Source: Oceanimonas baumannii
GTDB lineage: Bacteria > Pseudomonadota > Gammaproteobacteria > Enterobacterales > Aeromonadaceae
Assembly: GCF_002245495.1 (NCBI RefSeq)
Contig: NZ_NQJF01000006.1
Span: 170,834 to 234,833, forward strand
DNA length: 64,000 nt
Reading direction: 5' to 3'
Position 1 is the first letter of the stretch; every line of letters starts with the position of its first letter. The notes beneath the pieces are model-generated. The model was not told the DNA's origin. It ran no database searches and saw only the letters and a program-made list of their open reading frames with translations. A program made the position numbers and the translations under genes. This document shows, piece by piece, positions 1 to 7,861 of the stretch.

Positions 1-1700
1 ATGCGGATCGGAAACAGGATGGCATTAAAGATGGTGCCAAAGACGTTGCCAATGGTCTGCCCCGCTTCTGCAAAGCCGTCCAGCTGTTCAGTGGTCATTT
101 CCACCGGCGCAATCAAGGCGGTGAACCAGCCAAACAGATCGGCCAGCAGGCCACCAATCCAGCCGAGTACGGCAGAAAACAACCGGAACAGCCCCACAAA
201 GGGCGCGAACAGCTCGCTGAGCCCGGCCACCTGAGTAAAGCCGGAAATAAAGCCGCTGATAAAGGCTTTGATGGGTTCCCAGAACTTATAAACCGCAATG
301 GCTGCTGCTCCCAGCACCGCAATCACACCCACAATGCCGGCAATCATCAGGCCTGCAGGGTTGGCCATCATCAAAAAGTTCAGGCCAATCAGTGCCGGAC
401 GCATGGCCACCATGGCCATACGCACCAGCTTAAGCGGGCTGAGCAACAGGCTGATACTGCGGCCAAAGAACAGCGACATGCTGCCGCCGATGGCACTGAG
501 CAGGGTCCAGCTGGCGGCCACGGCCGTGAGGCTGGCCAGGCCAATGGCGGTCCAGGTTACTGCTTCAGTGAGGTGGGGGAACATGTCGGTCCATTCCACC
601 AGCACGGCCATGCCGTCAGCGATGGACTCTACCACCGCATTGATGGTGGGCAGCACGCTGGCTCCGGCACCGGCACGCAGGGCAAACCAGACGTGTTCCA
701 GTCGTTGCCACTGGTCGGTCATGGCCCCGGCCATTTGGGTGGCCTTGTCCATGCCGGTCTGTTTGCCCACGTTATCGATGCTGTGTGCAAGGCCATCGAT
801 TTGCGGCATCAGGGCTTTCACCAGGTCTACCGCTTCGTCAGAGCCAAAGGCTTTTTTAATCGCGTCGGACTCGGCCACAGTGATGGTGTCGCCGAATTTG
901 TCTTTCAGCTTCTGCAGGATCTGCACCATGCCCAGCATGTTGCCGTTGCCGTCCACAAAACTCATATTGAGTTTGTCCTGGGCAGCTCCTACCCCGTTGA
1001 TAAATGCTTTGTATTTGGTGCCTGCCTCCCCACCGGACATAGTGGCCTGCAGGGTACCGAGTACGGCCATCTGTTCGTGCATGGCAATGCCGGCAGAAGT
1101 CGCGTTAGCCTGGATCCCTTTGAACGCATCGGCCATCCCTTGGCCGGTGGTCTTGAAGGACTCCACCGCCTGGGCGGTCTGGCCGGCCACCATGGCGGCG
1201 AAGTTATCCCGGCCCATGGCATCGGCCTGCTGCTTGAACACGCCATACATGGTACCCATGTAGGCAGTGATCGTCGCGGTGTCGGCCTTGGTGGCGGCGG
1301 CCAGCACGGCCGACGACTCGGTAATGCCGGCCAGCTCGTTGCCGGACAGATCCCCCATGGCAGACTTAATGTCATACGCTGCCCCGATAAACTCGGTGGC
1401 CGACTTGCCGAACTCAATGGAGAAGTCGGTGGCGGTCTGGCTGAGAGTATCGAGATCCTGTTGAATCACGCCCAGGGACTTTACTTCACCCAGGGCGCGG
1501 TCCATTTCGATGGCGGGCATCAGCGCTTGGTACAACGCAAAACCGGAGGCGGCCAGGCCGGTGACCCCTTCGGTGATGCGATCCATGTTCTGGCGGCCCA
1601 GCTCTCCGGTTTGCTTGATCTGCTGGTTAATGCCCTGAATGGGCCGGGTGACCTTGTCGACCAGGCTCACCGTCAGCATTAATTGTTCCAGGTGCTTCAT
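1..1700 (-). CDS. phage tail tape measure protein (partial, C-terminus off window)
   Basis: The minus-strand frame from ATG 1700 stays open for at least 566 codons to the window edge. It begins MKHLEQLMLTVSLVDKVTRP. The first part reads like the TP901-type tape measure N-terminus: a short linker helix, then an Ala/Gly-rich helical region with AMGDLSGNELAGITESSA and QATMSGGEAGTKYKAF. Tape measures set tail length and sit inside the tail tube. The ATG overlaps the stop of the frameshifted chaperone reading frame (ATGA at 1697-1700), which is the expected coupling of chaperone and tape measure. Several plus-strand open frames here are shadows. Confidence 0.9.
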   Translation of the reverse strand, partial: MKHLEQLMLTVSLVDKVTRPIQGINQQIKQTGELGRQNMDRITEGVTGLAASGFALYQALMPAIEMDRALGEVKSLGVIQQDLDTLSQTATDFSIEFGKSATEFIGAAYDIKSAMGDLSGNELAGITESSAVLAAATKADTATITAYMGTMYGVFKQQADAMGRDNFAAMVAGQTAQAVESFKTTGQGMADAFKGIQANATSAGIAMHEQMAVLGTLQATMSGGEAGTKYKAFINGVGAAQDKLNMSFVDGNGNMLGMVQILQKLKDKFGDTITVAESDAIKKAFGSDEAVDLVKALMPQIDGLAHSIDNVGKQTGMDKATQMAGAMTDQWQRLEHVWFALRAGAGASVLPTINAVVESIADGMAVLVEWTDMFPHLTEAVTWTAIGLASLTAVAASWTLLSAIGGSMSLFFGRSISLLLSPLKLVRMAMVAMRPALIGLNFLMMANPAGLMIAGIVGVIAVLGAAAIAVYKFWEPIKAFISGFISGFTQVAGLSELFAPFVGLFRLFSAVLGWIGGLLADLFGWFTALIAPVEMTTEQLDGFAEAGQTIGNVFGTIFNAILFPIR

Positions 1701-2148
1701 GTGCCGTTAAATGCCTTTGCTATGCCTGTTGCGATGGCGTTGCCGGTATTGTCCCAGTGCTGTTTGTCGAGCCAGATGGCCCGGGCCAGGGCTTCTTCAT
1801 CGTCGGGTTCGTGGGGCAGGTAGTGGCGGCGCAGTGCCAGCACCTGCTCCAGCTGGTTGCCCTCTATCGCGTTAACCCGACGGGTCAGTTTTTTATGCTG
1901 ATCTCAAGCTCGGGGACGAACGCTTCATTCACCTTTGCGGCGATCTTGAGGCCGGCACCGGTGAGGTTCAGCAGCTTGGCCAGAGCGTCTTTGCTGTCGG
2001 CGGTGACCACCCGGTTCAGGTAGTTGTGTGCCGGCGCGACCTTGTCATCCATGTTCAGTTCATTGATGTACTTGTTGTACGCCTGAGTAGTGGGCTCAAA
2101 CGCCAGATCAGTGCCGTTAACGGTCAGGGTGATGATTTGCTTGCTCAT
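1697..2148 (-). CDS. tail assembly chaperone, -1 frameshifted long form (gpE+E'-like)
   Basis: At A AAA AAC (1888-1894) a -1 shift avoids the TGA stop. Translation then runs 63 more codons to TGA at 1697-1699, giving about 150 residues. The extension begins LTRRVNAIEGNQLEQV and contains RRHYLPHEPDDEEALARAIW. It looks like real protein sequence and has no ATG of its own near the start. It ends exactly where the tape measure ATG begins. Many long-tailed phages, including P2 (E/E') and lambda (G/GT), make such a pair at a low fixed ratio. The heptamer and the open downstream frame are seen directly; that the shift happens is inference. Confidence 0.78.
1885..2148 (-). CDS. phage tail assembly chaperone, short form (gpE-like)
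   Basis: This 87-residue protein begins MSKQIITLTVNGTDLAFEP and resembles small tail assembly chaperones (Phage_TAC_10 type). These bind the tape measure during tail assembly. It sits between the lysis genes and the tape measure, the position of P2 gene E. Its ATG overlaps the stop of the upstream gene (ATGA, 2145-2148). The frame ends ATA-AAA-AAC-TGA, so the last sense codons form a shift-prone heptamer directly before the stop. The short product is made when ribosomes do not shift. Confidence 0.85.
   Translation of the reverse strand: MSKQIITLTVNGTDLAFEPTTQAYNKYINELNMDDKVAPAHNYLNRVVTADSKDALAKLLNLTGAGLKIAAKVNEAFVPELEISIKN
1888..1894 (-). promoter_or_regulatory. -1 ribosomal frameshift slippery heptamer A AAA AAC
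   Basis: On the minus strand the zero-frame codons are ATA AAA AAC followed by TGA. This matches X XXY YYZ exactly and in the correct phase. The adjacent stop codon may help by pausing the ribosome. I did not identify a clear downstream pseudoknot by eye. Confidence 0.78.
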
Positions 2149-2396
2149 TTGATGTTCTCCAGTTTTTTGTCGAGACGGGTAAAGCCGTCGTCTATGCGCT
2201 TTTCAATGCGGTCGACGCTTTCCTTCAGTTCGGGCTTGGTGGCGTAGTTCTCTGCCACATGGGCCCGCAGGTTGGCGTTGTCGACCTGATTCTTGTGTAC
2301 CTTGCCGCTCAGGCTACTGAGAATAGGGGTCAGCACGGCGGCCAGTAGCAGCCCCAGTGAGATCCCCACGCCCAGCCAGTCGGGTACTTGCTCCAA
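2145..2396 (-). CDS. small membrane protein of the lysis cassette (possible holin/antiholin or spanin partner)
   Basis: An open frame reaches back to an ATG at 2480, deep inside the preceding holin gene. A TTG at 2396, however, has a strong AGGAGG five bases upstream and gives an 83-residue protein starting at EQVPDWLGVGISLGLLL. It has one hydrophobic segment (LGVGISLGLLLAAVLTPI), then a charged coiled-coil tail ending in RIEKRIDDGFTRLDKKLENI. It overlaps the holin gene out of frame and ends in ATGA with the chaperone. A one-TM protein with a helical tail fits an antiholin or an inner-membrane spanin, but the family is not recognised. Confidence 0.6.
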   Translation of the reverse strand: MEQVPDWLGVGISLGLLLAAVLTPILSSLSGKVHKNQVDNANLRAHVAENYATKPELKESVDRIEKRIDDGFTRLDKKLENIK

Positions 2397-2934
2397 GGTG
2401 GCCTCCTGCAATGCGGTCGATTTGTTTTTGTTTTTCCGCGCTGCCCCGGGAGCTGCCCAGCCAGTAGGTGACGGCGGCAAGGAAAGCGGTCACGATTTGT
2501 CCGGCCAGGTAAAACACCACGTCTTTGGAGCCATCGGGCACCGGCATGGCCATCAGCCCTACGGTCAGTGCCACCACCATGATGGCCAGGGCCATGGTCA
2601 ACCGCGCAGGCACCGGGTTTTCCCGGTGTTGCTGGCGGGCGTGCTGCACGTCGTCCAGAAAGATTTCGGTTTCCTTCATGTGCAGCTCCACCAGCTTCAG
2701 GTTGGCCTGACGGATCTGCTCCCGTTCCTGGTAAGCCCATTCCTGCAGCTTCAGAGCCGATTCGGGGTTTTGCACCAGCTCACGCTGCACGGCGTCTGGC
2801 CGGTTATCAGTGCCGAGTACGCCGGCAATCTGGGCACCGATGGTGGCGGCTACGCCCACGGGCCCGGAGAGCAGCGGGGCCACGGTGCCGGCAATGCGCC
2901 CCACGGTGGTGGCAATGTCTTTCCAGTCGCTCAT
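2314..2934 (-). CDS. phage holin family protein
   Basis: This 206-residue protein begins MSDWKDIATTVGRIAGTVAP. It has a hydrophobic N-terminal stretch, a middle helical region, then two clear membrane segments (LTMALAIMVVALTVGLMAM and VVFYLAGQIVTAFLAAVTYW). The GSSRGSAEKQKQI motif follows, as is usual for this holin group. Holins form the timed membrane lesions that let the endolysin out. It lies directly downstream of the M15 peptidase. The last part of the gene is overlapped in another frame by the next lysis gene. Confidence 0.75.
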   Translation of the reverse strand: MSDWKDIATTVGRIAGTVAPLLSGPVGVAATIGAQIAGVLGTDNRPDAVQRELVQNPESALKLQEWAYQEREQIRQANLKLVELHMKETEIFLDDVQHARQQHRENPVPARLTMALAIMVVALTVGLMAMPVPDGSKDVVFYLAGQIVTAFLAAVTYWLGSSRGSAEKQKQIDRIAGGHLGASTRLAGRGDLTGAATGRRADPYSQ

Positions 2935-2943
2935 GGCGGCTCC

Positions 2944-3315
2944 TTAGTTCTTGCCCCAGCGCGCCGGCGTCTCACGCACATCAATGTGGGTGAAGGTGGC
3001 GTAACGGCCTATGCCGTAGCGGCCCGGGTAGGTGCGTTCCAGGTAGTCAGCCACCTGAGCCGGTAGCAGGCCTTTCACACGAATGTCAGCGGCCTTGCCC
3101 AGCTTGTGCACGCTGTTTCTGGCACCGCCCACCCGGCGGTTATGGAGGTCGCAGCGGCATGCACTGGTAATAATCACCGGACGGCTGCCCAGGTCCCGGC
3201 GCAGTTGCTCCAGCACGCCCAGCAGTTCGGCGTCCACGGCATCAAAACCACAGCCGCATTTGCAGGCAAACTCACGGCGGGTGAAGTGCAGGTTTTCAAA
3301 GGGGGTCTTGTTCAT
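2944..3315 (-). CDS. M15-family peptidase, probable endolysin
   Basis: ATG 3315 (MNKTPFENLHFTRREFACKC) gives 123 residues and overlaps the upstream stop as ATGA. A GGAG lies eight bases upstream. The sequence matches the peptidase M15_3 group of D-Ala-D-Ala carboxypeptidase-like enzymes. Zinc-ligand candidates lie in SVHKLGKAADIR (HxxxxxxD) and in the C-terminal TFTHIDV (HxD). It would cut peptide stems in the cell wall during lysis. A holin follows nine bases downstream. It has no signal peptide, so it depends on the holin for release. Confidence 0.82.
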   Translation of the reverse strand: MNKTPFENLHFTRREFACKCGCGFDAVDAELLGVLEQLRRDLGSRPVIITSACRCDLHNRRVGGARNSVHKLGKAADIRVKGLLPAQVADYLERTYPGRYGIGRYATFTHIDVRETPARWGKN

Positions 3316-3515
3316 CGTCTGTTCTCCAGCAGGGTCTGGCAGCCCACGCACAGGGTCACACCGGGCAGGGCTGCCCGGCGGGCCTCGGGGATGGGGTCGT
3401 CGCACTCTTCGCACTGGTGGCGACTGGGTGCGGTGCAGTGGTGGCCGGTCTGGGCGGCCAGCTGCTGAGCCAGCAGCCAGTCGCTCATGTCATTGGCGCG
3501 GTCAATCACATCCAT
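3312..3515 (-). CDS. TraR/DksA-like zinc-finger protein
   Basis: This 67-residue protein carries CEECDDPIPEARRAALPGV followed by LCVGCQ, the C4 zinc finger of the TraR/DksA family. Phage members of this family sit between structural genes and may modulate RNA polymerase through its secondary channel. The start is ATG 3515; an internal Met at 3488 is possible. Its stop overlaps the start of the M15 peptidase (ATGA), so it is translated with the lysis cassette. Confidence 0.78.
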   Translation of the reverse strand: MDVIDRANDMSDWLLAQQLAAQTGHHCTAPSRHQCEECDDPIPEARRAALPGVTLCVGCQTLLENRR

Positions 3516-3520
3516 GGCGG

Positions 3521-3976
3521 TTAACCCAGCAGATGACGGGTATCGTCAGCGGAGAGGTAGGGCACGCCGTTGATGCGCACAAACTCGGGATCGGTCACGA
3601 AGCCCTTAATCTTGTGCACTTGCTTGCTGCCGCCCTTGCCGTCAATGTCGAGCAGGTCGGAGATCTGCAGCTTGATGCCGAAGGCTTCAATGCGGAATTC
3701 TTCTTTGTCGGCCTTGGCGTAAAACAGCGCATCATGGGGATCAATACCCCGCCACGAACCGGCACTGGCGGCCGCGTCACTGAGCAGGTTAAAGTTCTTG
3801 GTATCCAGCTCATATTCCACGTCGGCGGTGACGTCGCCATCCACGTAACCGTCGGTAATGCCCCGGGTCTGGGCAGCGGCGGTGCTGTCGTTGATGGTGA
3901 CGGTGGCTTTCTCGACGTGGATCATGGTGCCCAGGATTTCCACATCAAAGTTCATACCGGAAATGCGGCGGCTCAT
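3521..3976 (-). CDS. phage tail tube protein (DUF2597-like)
   Basis: This 151-residue protein begins MSRRISGMNFDVEILGTM and follows the sheath gene with an ATGA overlap (3973-3976). Size and position match the tube gene (P2 FII). Sequences like this are usually annotated DUF2597 in HP1/K139-type phages. The tube proteins stack into the hollow inner tail tube surrounded by sheath. The role rests on gene order as much as on sequence. Confidence 0.78.
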   Translation of the reverse strand: MSRRISGMNFDVEILGTMIHVEKATVTINDSTAAAQTRGITDGYVDGDVTADVEYELDTKNFNLLSDAAASAGSWRGIDPHDALFYAKADKEEFRIEAFGIKLQISDLLDIDGKGGSKQVHKIKGFVTDPEFVRINGVPYLSADDTRHLLG

Positions 3977-5097
3977 TGGTTGTCTCCCGGGTTGCTGAGA
4001 TCAAGGATGATGTTGATAGTGATTTTTTTGGGGCAGTCGTAGGGGCGCGCCATGGCGTAGATGGCCACCTCGTACTTGCTCAGCCATTCAATGGCGATGT
4101 CGCCATCTTCAGGCGGCATGACTTCGCCGGGGAAGGTGACACCGGCAATGGTTACGCCACGACTCATGACCCGCAGATCGCGCATGAAGTAGAGCTTTGC
4201 GGCGGCAATGCTGCCCGGGGTGCTGTTGAGCTGGCGATCACCAATGCGGCCAATAGCGCGGATGCGCAGTTTGCGGGCCACCTTGTCGGCAACACGGCGG
4301 TTTTCTACTACCTGGTAGTCACCACCGGACACGTCCAGCATGTTGCCGTCGGCCCAGTACACGCCGTCATAATCCGGGAACCACCAGGGCACGGAATAGC
4401 GGGCAGCCTCCAGGGTCTGCAGGGTGGCCAGAGACAGCTCGGTGCCGTTGCTGTCGACCGGTACCGGCCCCAGGCCGACCACGGCCCCGGTTTTCACTCG
4501 CATGGGAGTGTCGGCCACGGTCACCGCGCGGTTGCACAGACGGCCGGCCATCACGCCGGCGTTGTTGCCATGTAACTGGGGCACCAGCATCACGCCGTCG
4601 GCGGCAATGCCATCGGCCAGCGCGACCATGTCGGCTTCATAGGCGGGCCAGTCTTGGGGCTCTGCGCCGTCGGTCACAATGCCGTTGGTGGCCAGGATCA
4701 TGAATTGCCAGCGGCCCCAGGTGGCAATCAGCTGGTTGCGCAGAGCCTGGGCGGCATTAATCTGCTCGGCGGTGGTCACCGGCTCCAGCAGTACCACGGC
4801 TTCAAAGGACGCGACCTTTTGTGCAGCCAGCACGGCGGCGGTCCAGTCTTCCCCCAGAGCCAGCGCATGGGCATGGGCGCTCCAGTTCTGGCCGGCGTTC
4901 TGCATGGCGGCCTTGATGTTGGTTTTCATCGGGCTGGCGTTGACGCCCAGAAGATCGTCCAGATCTGACTGGGTGTTAATGGACAGCAACTTGCCGTTGT
5001 TTTTGGTGGCCTGACCCACAAACAGGAAATGTCGCTCCACCTCTTCGGTGGGGCCCTGCATCTGGTTCAGGTTGTTAATCTGGATTTTTGGGGTCAT
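3973..5097 (-). CDS. phage contractile tail sheath protein (DUF2586-like)
   Basis: ATG 5097 (MTPKIQINNLNQMQGPTEEV) gives 374 residues. The open frame runs further upstream into the S gene, but that part is out-of-family sequence. The protein resembles the DUF2586 sheath group found in Vibrio, Aeromonas and Haemophilus P2-like phages. The middle contains AARYSVPWWFPDYDGVYWAD and the C-terminus RPYDCPKKITINIILDLS. Sheath subunits contract to drive the tube through the cell envelope. The gene starts one base after the S stop. Confidence 0.82.
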   Translation of the reverse strand: MTPKIQINNLNQMQGPTEEVERHFLFVGQATKNNGKLLSINTQSDLDDLLGVNASPMKTNIKAAMQNAGQNWSAHAHALALGEDWTAAVLAAQKVASFEAVVLLEPVTTAEQINAAQALRNQLIATWGRWQFMILATNGIVTDGAEPQDWPAYEADMVALADGIAADGVMLVPQLHGNNAGVMAGRLCNRAVTVADTPMRVKTGAVVGLGPVPVDSNGTELSLATLQTLEAARYSVPWWFPDYDGVYWADGNMLDVSGGDYQVVENRRVADKVARKLRIRAIGRIGDRQLNSTPGSIAAAKLYFMRDLRVMSRGVTIAGVTFPGEVMPPEDGDIAIEWLSKYEVAIYAMARPYDCPKKITINIILDLSNPGDNQ

Positions 5098-5098
5098 G

Positions 5099-5761
5099 TT
5101 AACCTCTGCGGTTGAGTTCAGCGGCCAGGGCGTCCAGCACCTGCTGCTTGTCGATTTCAATAAAGGGCCGGGCCGGCACCTTGATTTCCCAGCTGGCTTT
5201 GCCTGCACGCTGGTTGCGTTTCTCGGCAATCAGCATCTTCAGGGTCTGGCCGGCCTGCTCATAACTCATGTTTTTTTGTATCCAGGCCAGTCCTGGCTTG
5301 CGGGTACGCTTCACCCTTTTGCCCACGGTGATGGTGTATCCCAGCTGACGCAGTAACCGTGCCTGGTGGCGGGTAGCCGGGCCGTCCTGGTCGGCAGCTT
5401 CTTTCGATTTACCGCTGCGTTTACGGGCTTTGGCCCTGGTATAAATCTCCGGCAGGCCGTACTGGTGTTTGAAGGCGGTTTGCCCGGCTTTCCGGTCCTT
5501 CCAGTGGGCGGTTCCCTGATCCGGATTGGTGTCTACCCTCAGTCCCCGGCCCATTTTTTTGAGCATTTTTCTCCGGCCCTGTTTGCGTTTGGGCCAGGGC
5601 TGGCCATCCGGTGCTTTCTGGGCCTTCAGGTTTGCCTTGGCGTCCTTAACGGCCTGACGCATGACCTTGTTCAGCAGACGCTCCCGACGATCTGGCGGCA
5701 GCATGGCGAGCCTGAGCCGGTCGGCGACAGAGACAGCGCCTTTCAGGTCAAACGCAATCAC
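5099..5761 (-). CDS. phage virion morphogenesis / tail completion protein (gpS-like)
   Basis: This 220-residue protein begins MIAFDLKGAVSVADRLRLAM and contains GQPWPKRKQGRRKMLKKM, a basic block typical of P2 gpS (Phage_tail_S). gpS and gpR together finish the head-proximal end of the tail. It overlaps the upstream R gene by four bases (5758-5761) and is followed at once by the sheath gene. It is longer than P2 gpS (about 150 residues) because of a basic middle insertion. Confidence 0.8.
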   Translation of the reverse strand: MIAFDLKGAVSVADRLRLAMLPPDRRERLLNKVMRQAVKDAKANLKAQKAPDGQPWPKRKQGRRKMLKKMGRGLRVDTNPDQGTAHWKDRKAGQTAFKHQYGLPEIYTRAKARKRSGKSKEAADQDGPATRHQARLLRQLGYTITVGKRVKRTRKPGLAWIQKNMSYEQAGQTLKMLIAEKRNQRAGKASWEIKVPARPFIEIDKQQVLDALAAELNRRG

Positions 5762-6255
5762 GCATCACCTACCAGCGGCCAAGGGCCGTTTTCGTTCACC
5801 CACAACTTGCCGTACTCCGCCACCCAGATCTCGTAGGGGGCCAGGCGGTAGCGTTCGCCGCCGTAGCGGATGGGGCCAGCCGCATCGGGTACCATCAGCA
5901 GGGGCTCGGAAAACAGCACGCTGATGGTGAGGTCGGCGCTGTGCTCGTCGATCGGCTCCACGTCATAATCCGGGTCAGGCAGTTCCAGCCGTTCGCGGTC
6001 GGTGTCGTGGTCCTGCAGCCAGGCGGCCACGGTGGCCAGCACTTCAGCCGGGTTCAGTTCGCGGAACGGCAGGTCTTCCACCATAAACACTGCCTGGTAG
6101 TTGAGCCGGGCCAGTTCCACACCGGTGCCGCCGTCTTCGGGTGTGAGCTGCAGGGTGCCGTTCTGCATCCAGGCATCAAAATCCTTGCGGCACTTGGCCG
6201 GCAGCACGTCCTTGATGGCGGTGCTCAGCTGGTGCAGGTAGTAGCCCTGGCTCAT
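5758..6255 (-). CDS. P2 gpR-like tail completion protein
   Basis: This 165-residue protein begins MSQGYYLHQLSTAIKDVLPA. Position between L and S, length and sequence style (AVFMVEDLPFRELNPAEVLA) match P2 gpR. It overlaps the L stop (ATGA, 6252-6255) and the S start. It should act with gpS at the tail terminus so that the head can attach. Confidence 0.8.
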   Translation of the reverse strand: MSQGYYLHQLSTAIKDVLPAKCRKDFDAWMQNGTLQLTPEDGGTGVELARLNYQAVFMVEDLPFRELNPAEVLATVAAWLQDHDTDRERLELPDPDYDVEPIDEHSADLTISVLFSEPLLMVPDAAGPIRYGGERYRLAPYEIWVAEYGKLWVNENGPWPLVGDA

Positions 6256-6710
6256 AGCAATTCAATCCCGCAGCGGTGAGCACCCTTGATAGCCCGAATA
6301 TGCTGCTGGCTTTCGGCCAGCAGGGCGGCACGCACATCGCCGCTCTGGGTAGCCTGGTTATTGCCGGTGTCGCGCTGGCTCAGGCTGCCGGCCTCGGTAA
6401 CCAAATCGGCCTTGGCACGGGCAAACACCGCCTGGCGATAAAGCGCCGTGAGCATGTTCTGGGTGCCCACGGAAGGGCCGGGCACGGCGGCGGCATTGCC
6501 GTGCCCCTCGGCCAGCAGCCTTGATTTGGTAAACACCAGCTCAAGGTTGACCTGGGCCACCGCAGACAGCACCGCAGCAGCCACAGTGGCAGGCTGCAGA
6601 TCGGCGGGCATAGCGCGGTCACGCTCAAAGTCGCCCACTTCAATGTCCGGCCAGAAACCATCGTTGGTGATGGTGCTCTGCTGATAATCGGTGCTGTTTC
6701 CGCTGAACAT
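6252..6710 (-). CDS. P2 gpL-like head completion protein
   Basis: This 152-residue protein begins MFSGNSTDYQQSTITNDGFW and contains DIEVGDFERDRAMPADL, typical of the GpL head completion family. These proteins bind the portal after packaging and stop DNA leaking. In P2, L directly follows M. Here an extra serine-rich gene (6716-7039) sits between them. The following gene is R, so a P2 X-like gene is absent at this point. Confidence 0.82.
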   Translation of the reverse strand: MFSGNSTDYQQSTITNDGFWPDIEVGDFERDRAMPADLQPATVAAAVLSAVAQVNLELVFTKSRLLAEGHGNAAAVPGPSVGTQNMLTALYRQAVFARAKADLVTEAGSLSQRDTGNNQATQSGDVRAALLAESQQHIRAIKGAHRCGIELL

Positions 6711-6715
6711 AAGGC

Positions 6716-7039
6716 TTAGTCCCAGCTAGAAGATGAGCTTGAGCTGCCACCACCTGAGCAGCTGGAAGATGATGAATAAGAACTGGAAGCGCCACTATCT
6801 GAGCAGCCATGACTTGAATGGCTGTGATGGTGGGTGGTGCTAATCTGGCTCATTCGACTTGCTTCATCAGCGATCACGGAATGGAGCATCATCTGGTTAT
6901 TCAGGTTATGTTGCTGAGCCACGAAAGCATCGTGGTTTTCGGCAATGGTGCGATGCGCACGGTCAGCTGGGCGCTTCGCCTGAGCCGTTGAGTTCTGCTT
7001 CTTGTTGCTAGCTTTCCGCTTTTTAAGCCATCCAAACAT
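6716..7039 (-). CDS. small protein with extreme Ser/His-rich C-terminal tail, inserted between M and L
   Basis: I do not recognise this gene. ATG 7039 has a strong GGAGG five bases upstream and gives 107 residues. A longer open frame reaches 7120 but lacks a ribosome site. The N-terminus is short and basic (MFGWLKKRKASNKKQNSTAQ), followed by a helical middle. The last 40 residues are low complexity: THHHSHSSHGCSDSGASSSY, then runs of Ser with single Cys and a Gly triplet, ending WD. It sits where P2 has no gene and is preceded by a 104-base gap, so it looks like an added gene in the late operon. Structural decoration or metal binding are possible but untested. Confidence 0.65.
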   Translation of the reverse strand: MFGWLKKRKASNKKQNSTAQAKRPADRAHRTIAENHDAFVAQQHNLNNQMMLHSVIADEASRMSQISTTHHHSHSSHGCSDSGASSSYSSSSSCSGGGSSSSSSSWD

Positions 7040-7143
7040 ACGGCCTCCATGTGAATAGGTGCGCCCCTGGCCACGGTGTTGGGCAACAGCGTTAAGGCAT
7101 TGCCTTGGCTGTTCCCGCACCGCCGGGGCGCGGCGGCGTGGAG

Positions 7144-7857
7144 CTAGTCTTGCTCAAGCGCCCGCAGGCGCATGGCAATTCTGTTCCTGTGGGTTTTTAC
7201 CTGGGCACCCACCGGATCCCATTCGTGTGCCTTCGCCAGCAGGGCGTCGGCCTTATCGAGCACATCCGGGTCACTCACGGCGCTGGCTCTGGGTTCACCG
7301 GTGGCGTCGCGCAACAGCAGCAGCCCGGCAAACTTGAAGTATTTGGCGGTGAGCTTTTCATTCAGCCGCCAGTCTTTGGCCACATGAGCAAACACCCGGC
7401 TGAAATAGGGCTCTACGGCCTGGCCCTCGGCAGCCTGCTGCTCGGCCCACTCCAGCACGGTGTCCGCCACAAAGTGGGGGAAGTCGCGCTTCATGCGGGT
7501 GGGCGTGTGCTGGCCTTGTGCAATGGCCACTTCGGCCCAGTCCAGTGCCTGTTCAAATTCACCCAGGTCGAACAGCCAGACGATCAGCGTGGCAAACAGC
7601 GGGTTCTGGTGGCTCTTTTCCGCAGCCAGGTACTGCTCCACATAGGGGCGGTACTTGGGCAGCAGTTCGCGTTTCAGGGCCACCTTGTCGCTGATGCGAT
7701 CCAGTGTCTTCAGCCGCTTTTCGTCCTGCTCCAGTGCCAGCAGCTGCAGGTGCAGGCTGTGGGCAATGTCGCCGGTAGCCTGGCCGGTGGTGGCGGCTTT
7801 TTCTGCCGCCTGCCGGGCGCGGTGCCGATCACGATGACGCTGGGCCGGGGTGCTCAT
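7144..7857 (-). CDS. terminase small subunit (gpM-like)
   Basis: This 237-residue protein begins MSTPAQRHRDRHRARQAAEK. It is helical and rich in Ala, Gln and Leu, like P2 gpM (Phage_term_smal). It contains MKRDFPHFVADTVLEWAEQQ. The small subunit recognises the packaging site and brings DNA to the large subunit. It follows the capsid gene by four bases, the P2 order N-M. The large subunit is encoded across the divergent control region at 10000. Confidence 0.87.
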   Translation of the reverse strand: MSTPAQRHRDRHRARQAAEKAATTGQATGDIAHSLHLQLLALEQDEKRLKTLDRISDKVALKRELLPKYRPYVEQYLAAEKSHQNPLFATLIVWLFDLGEFEQALDWAEVAIAQGQHTPTRMKRDFPHFVADTVLEWAEQQAAEGQAVEPYFSRVFAHVAKDWRLNEKLTAKYFKFAGLLLLRDATGEPRASAVSDPDVLDKADALLAKAHEWDPVGAQVKTHRNRIAMRLRALEQD

Positions 7858-7861
7858 TCAG

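Noticed and set aside
298..1682. Plus-strand open frames of 321 and 369 codons
   Set aside because: They are antisense shadows of the tape measure gene, which has the coherent protein sequence on the minus strand.
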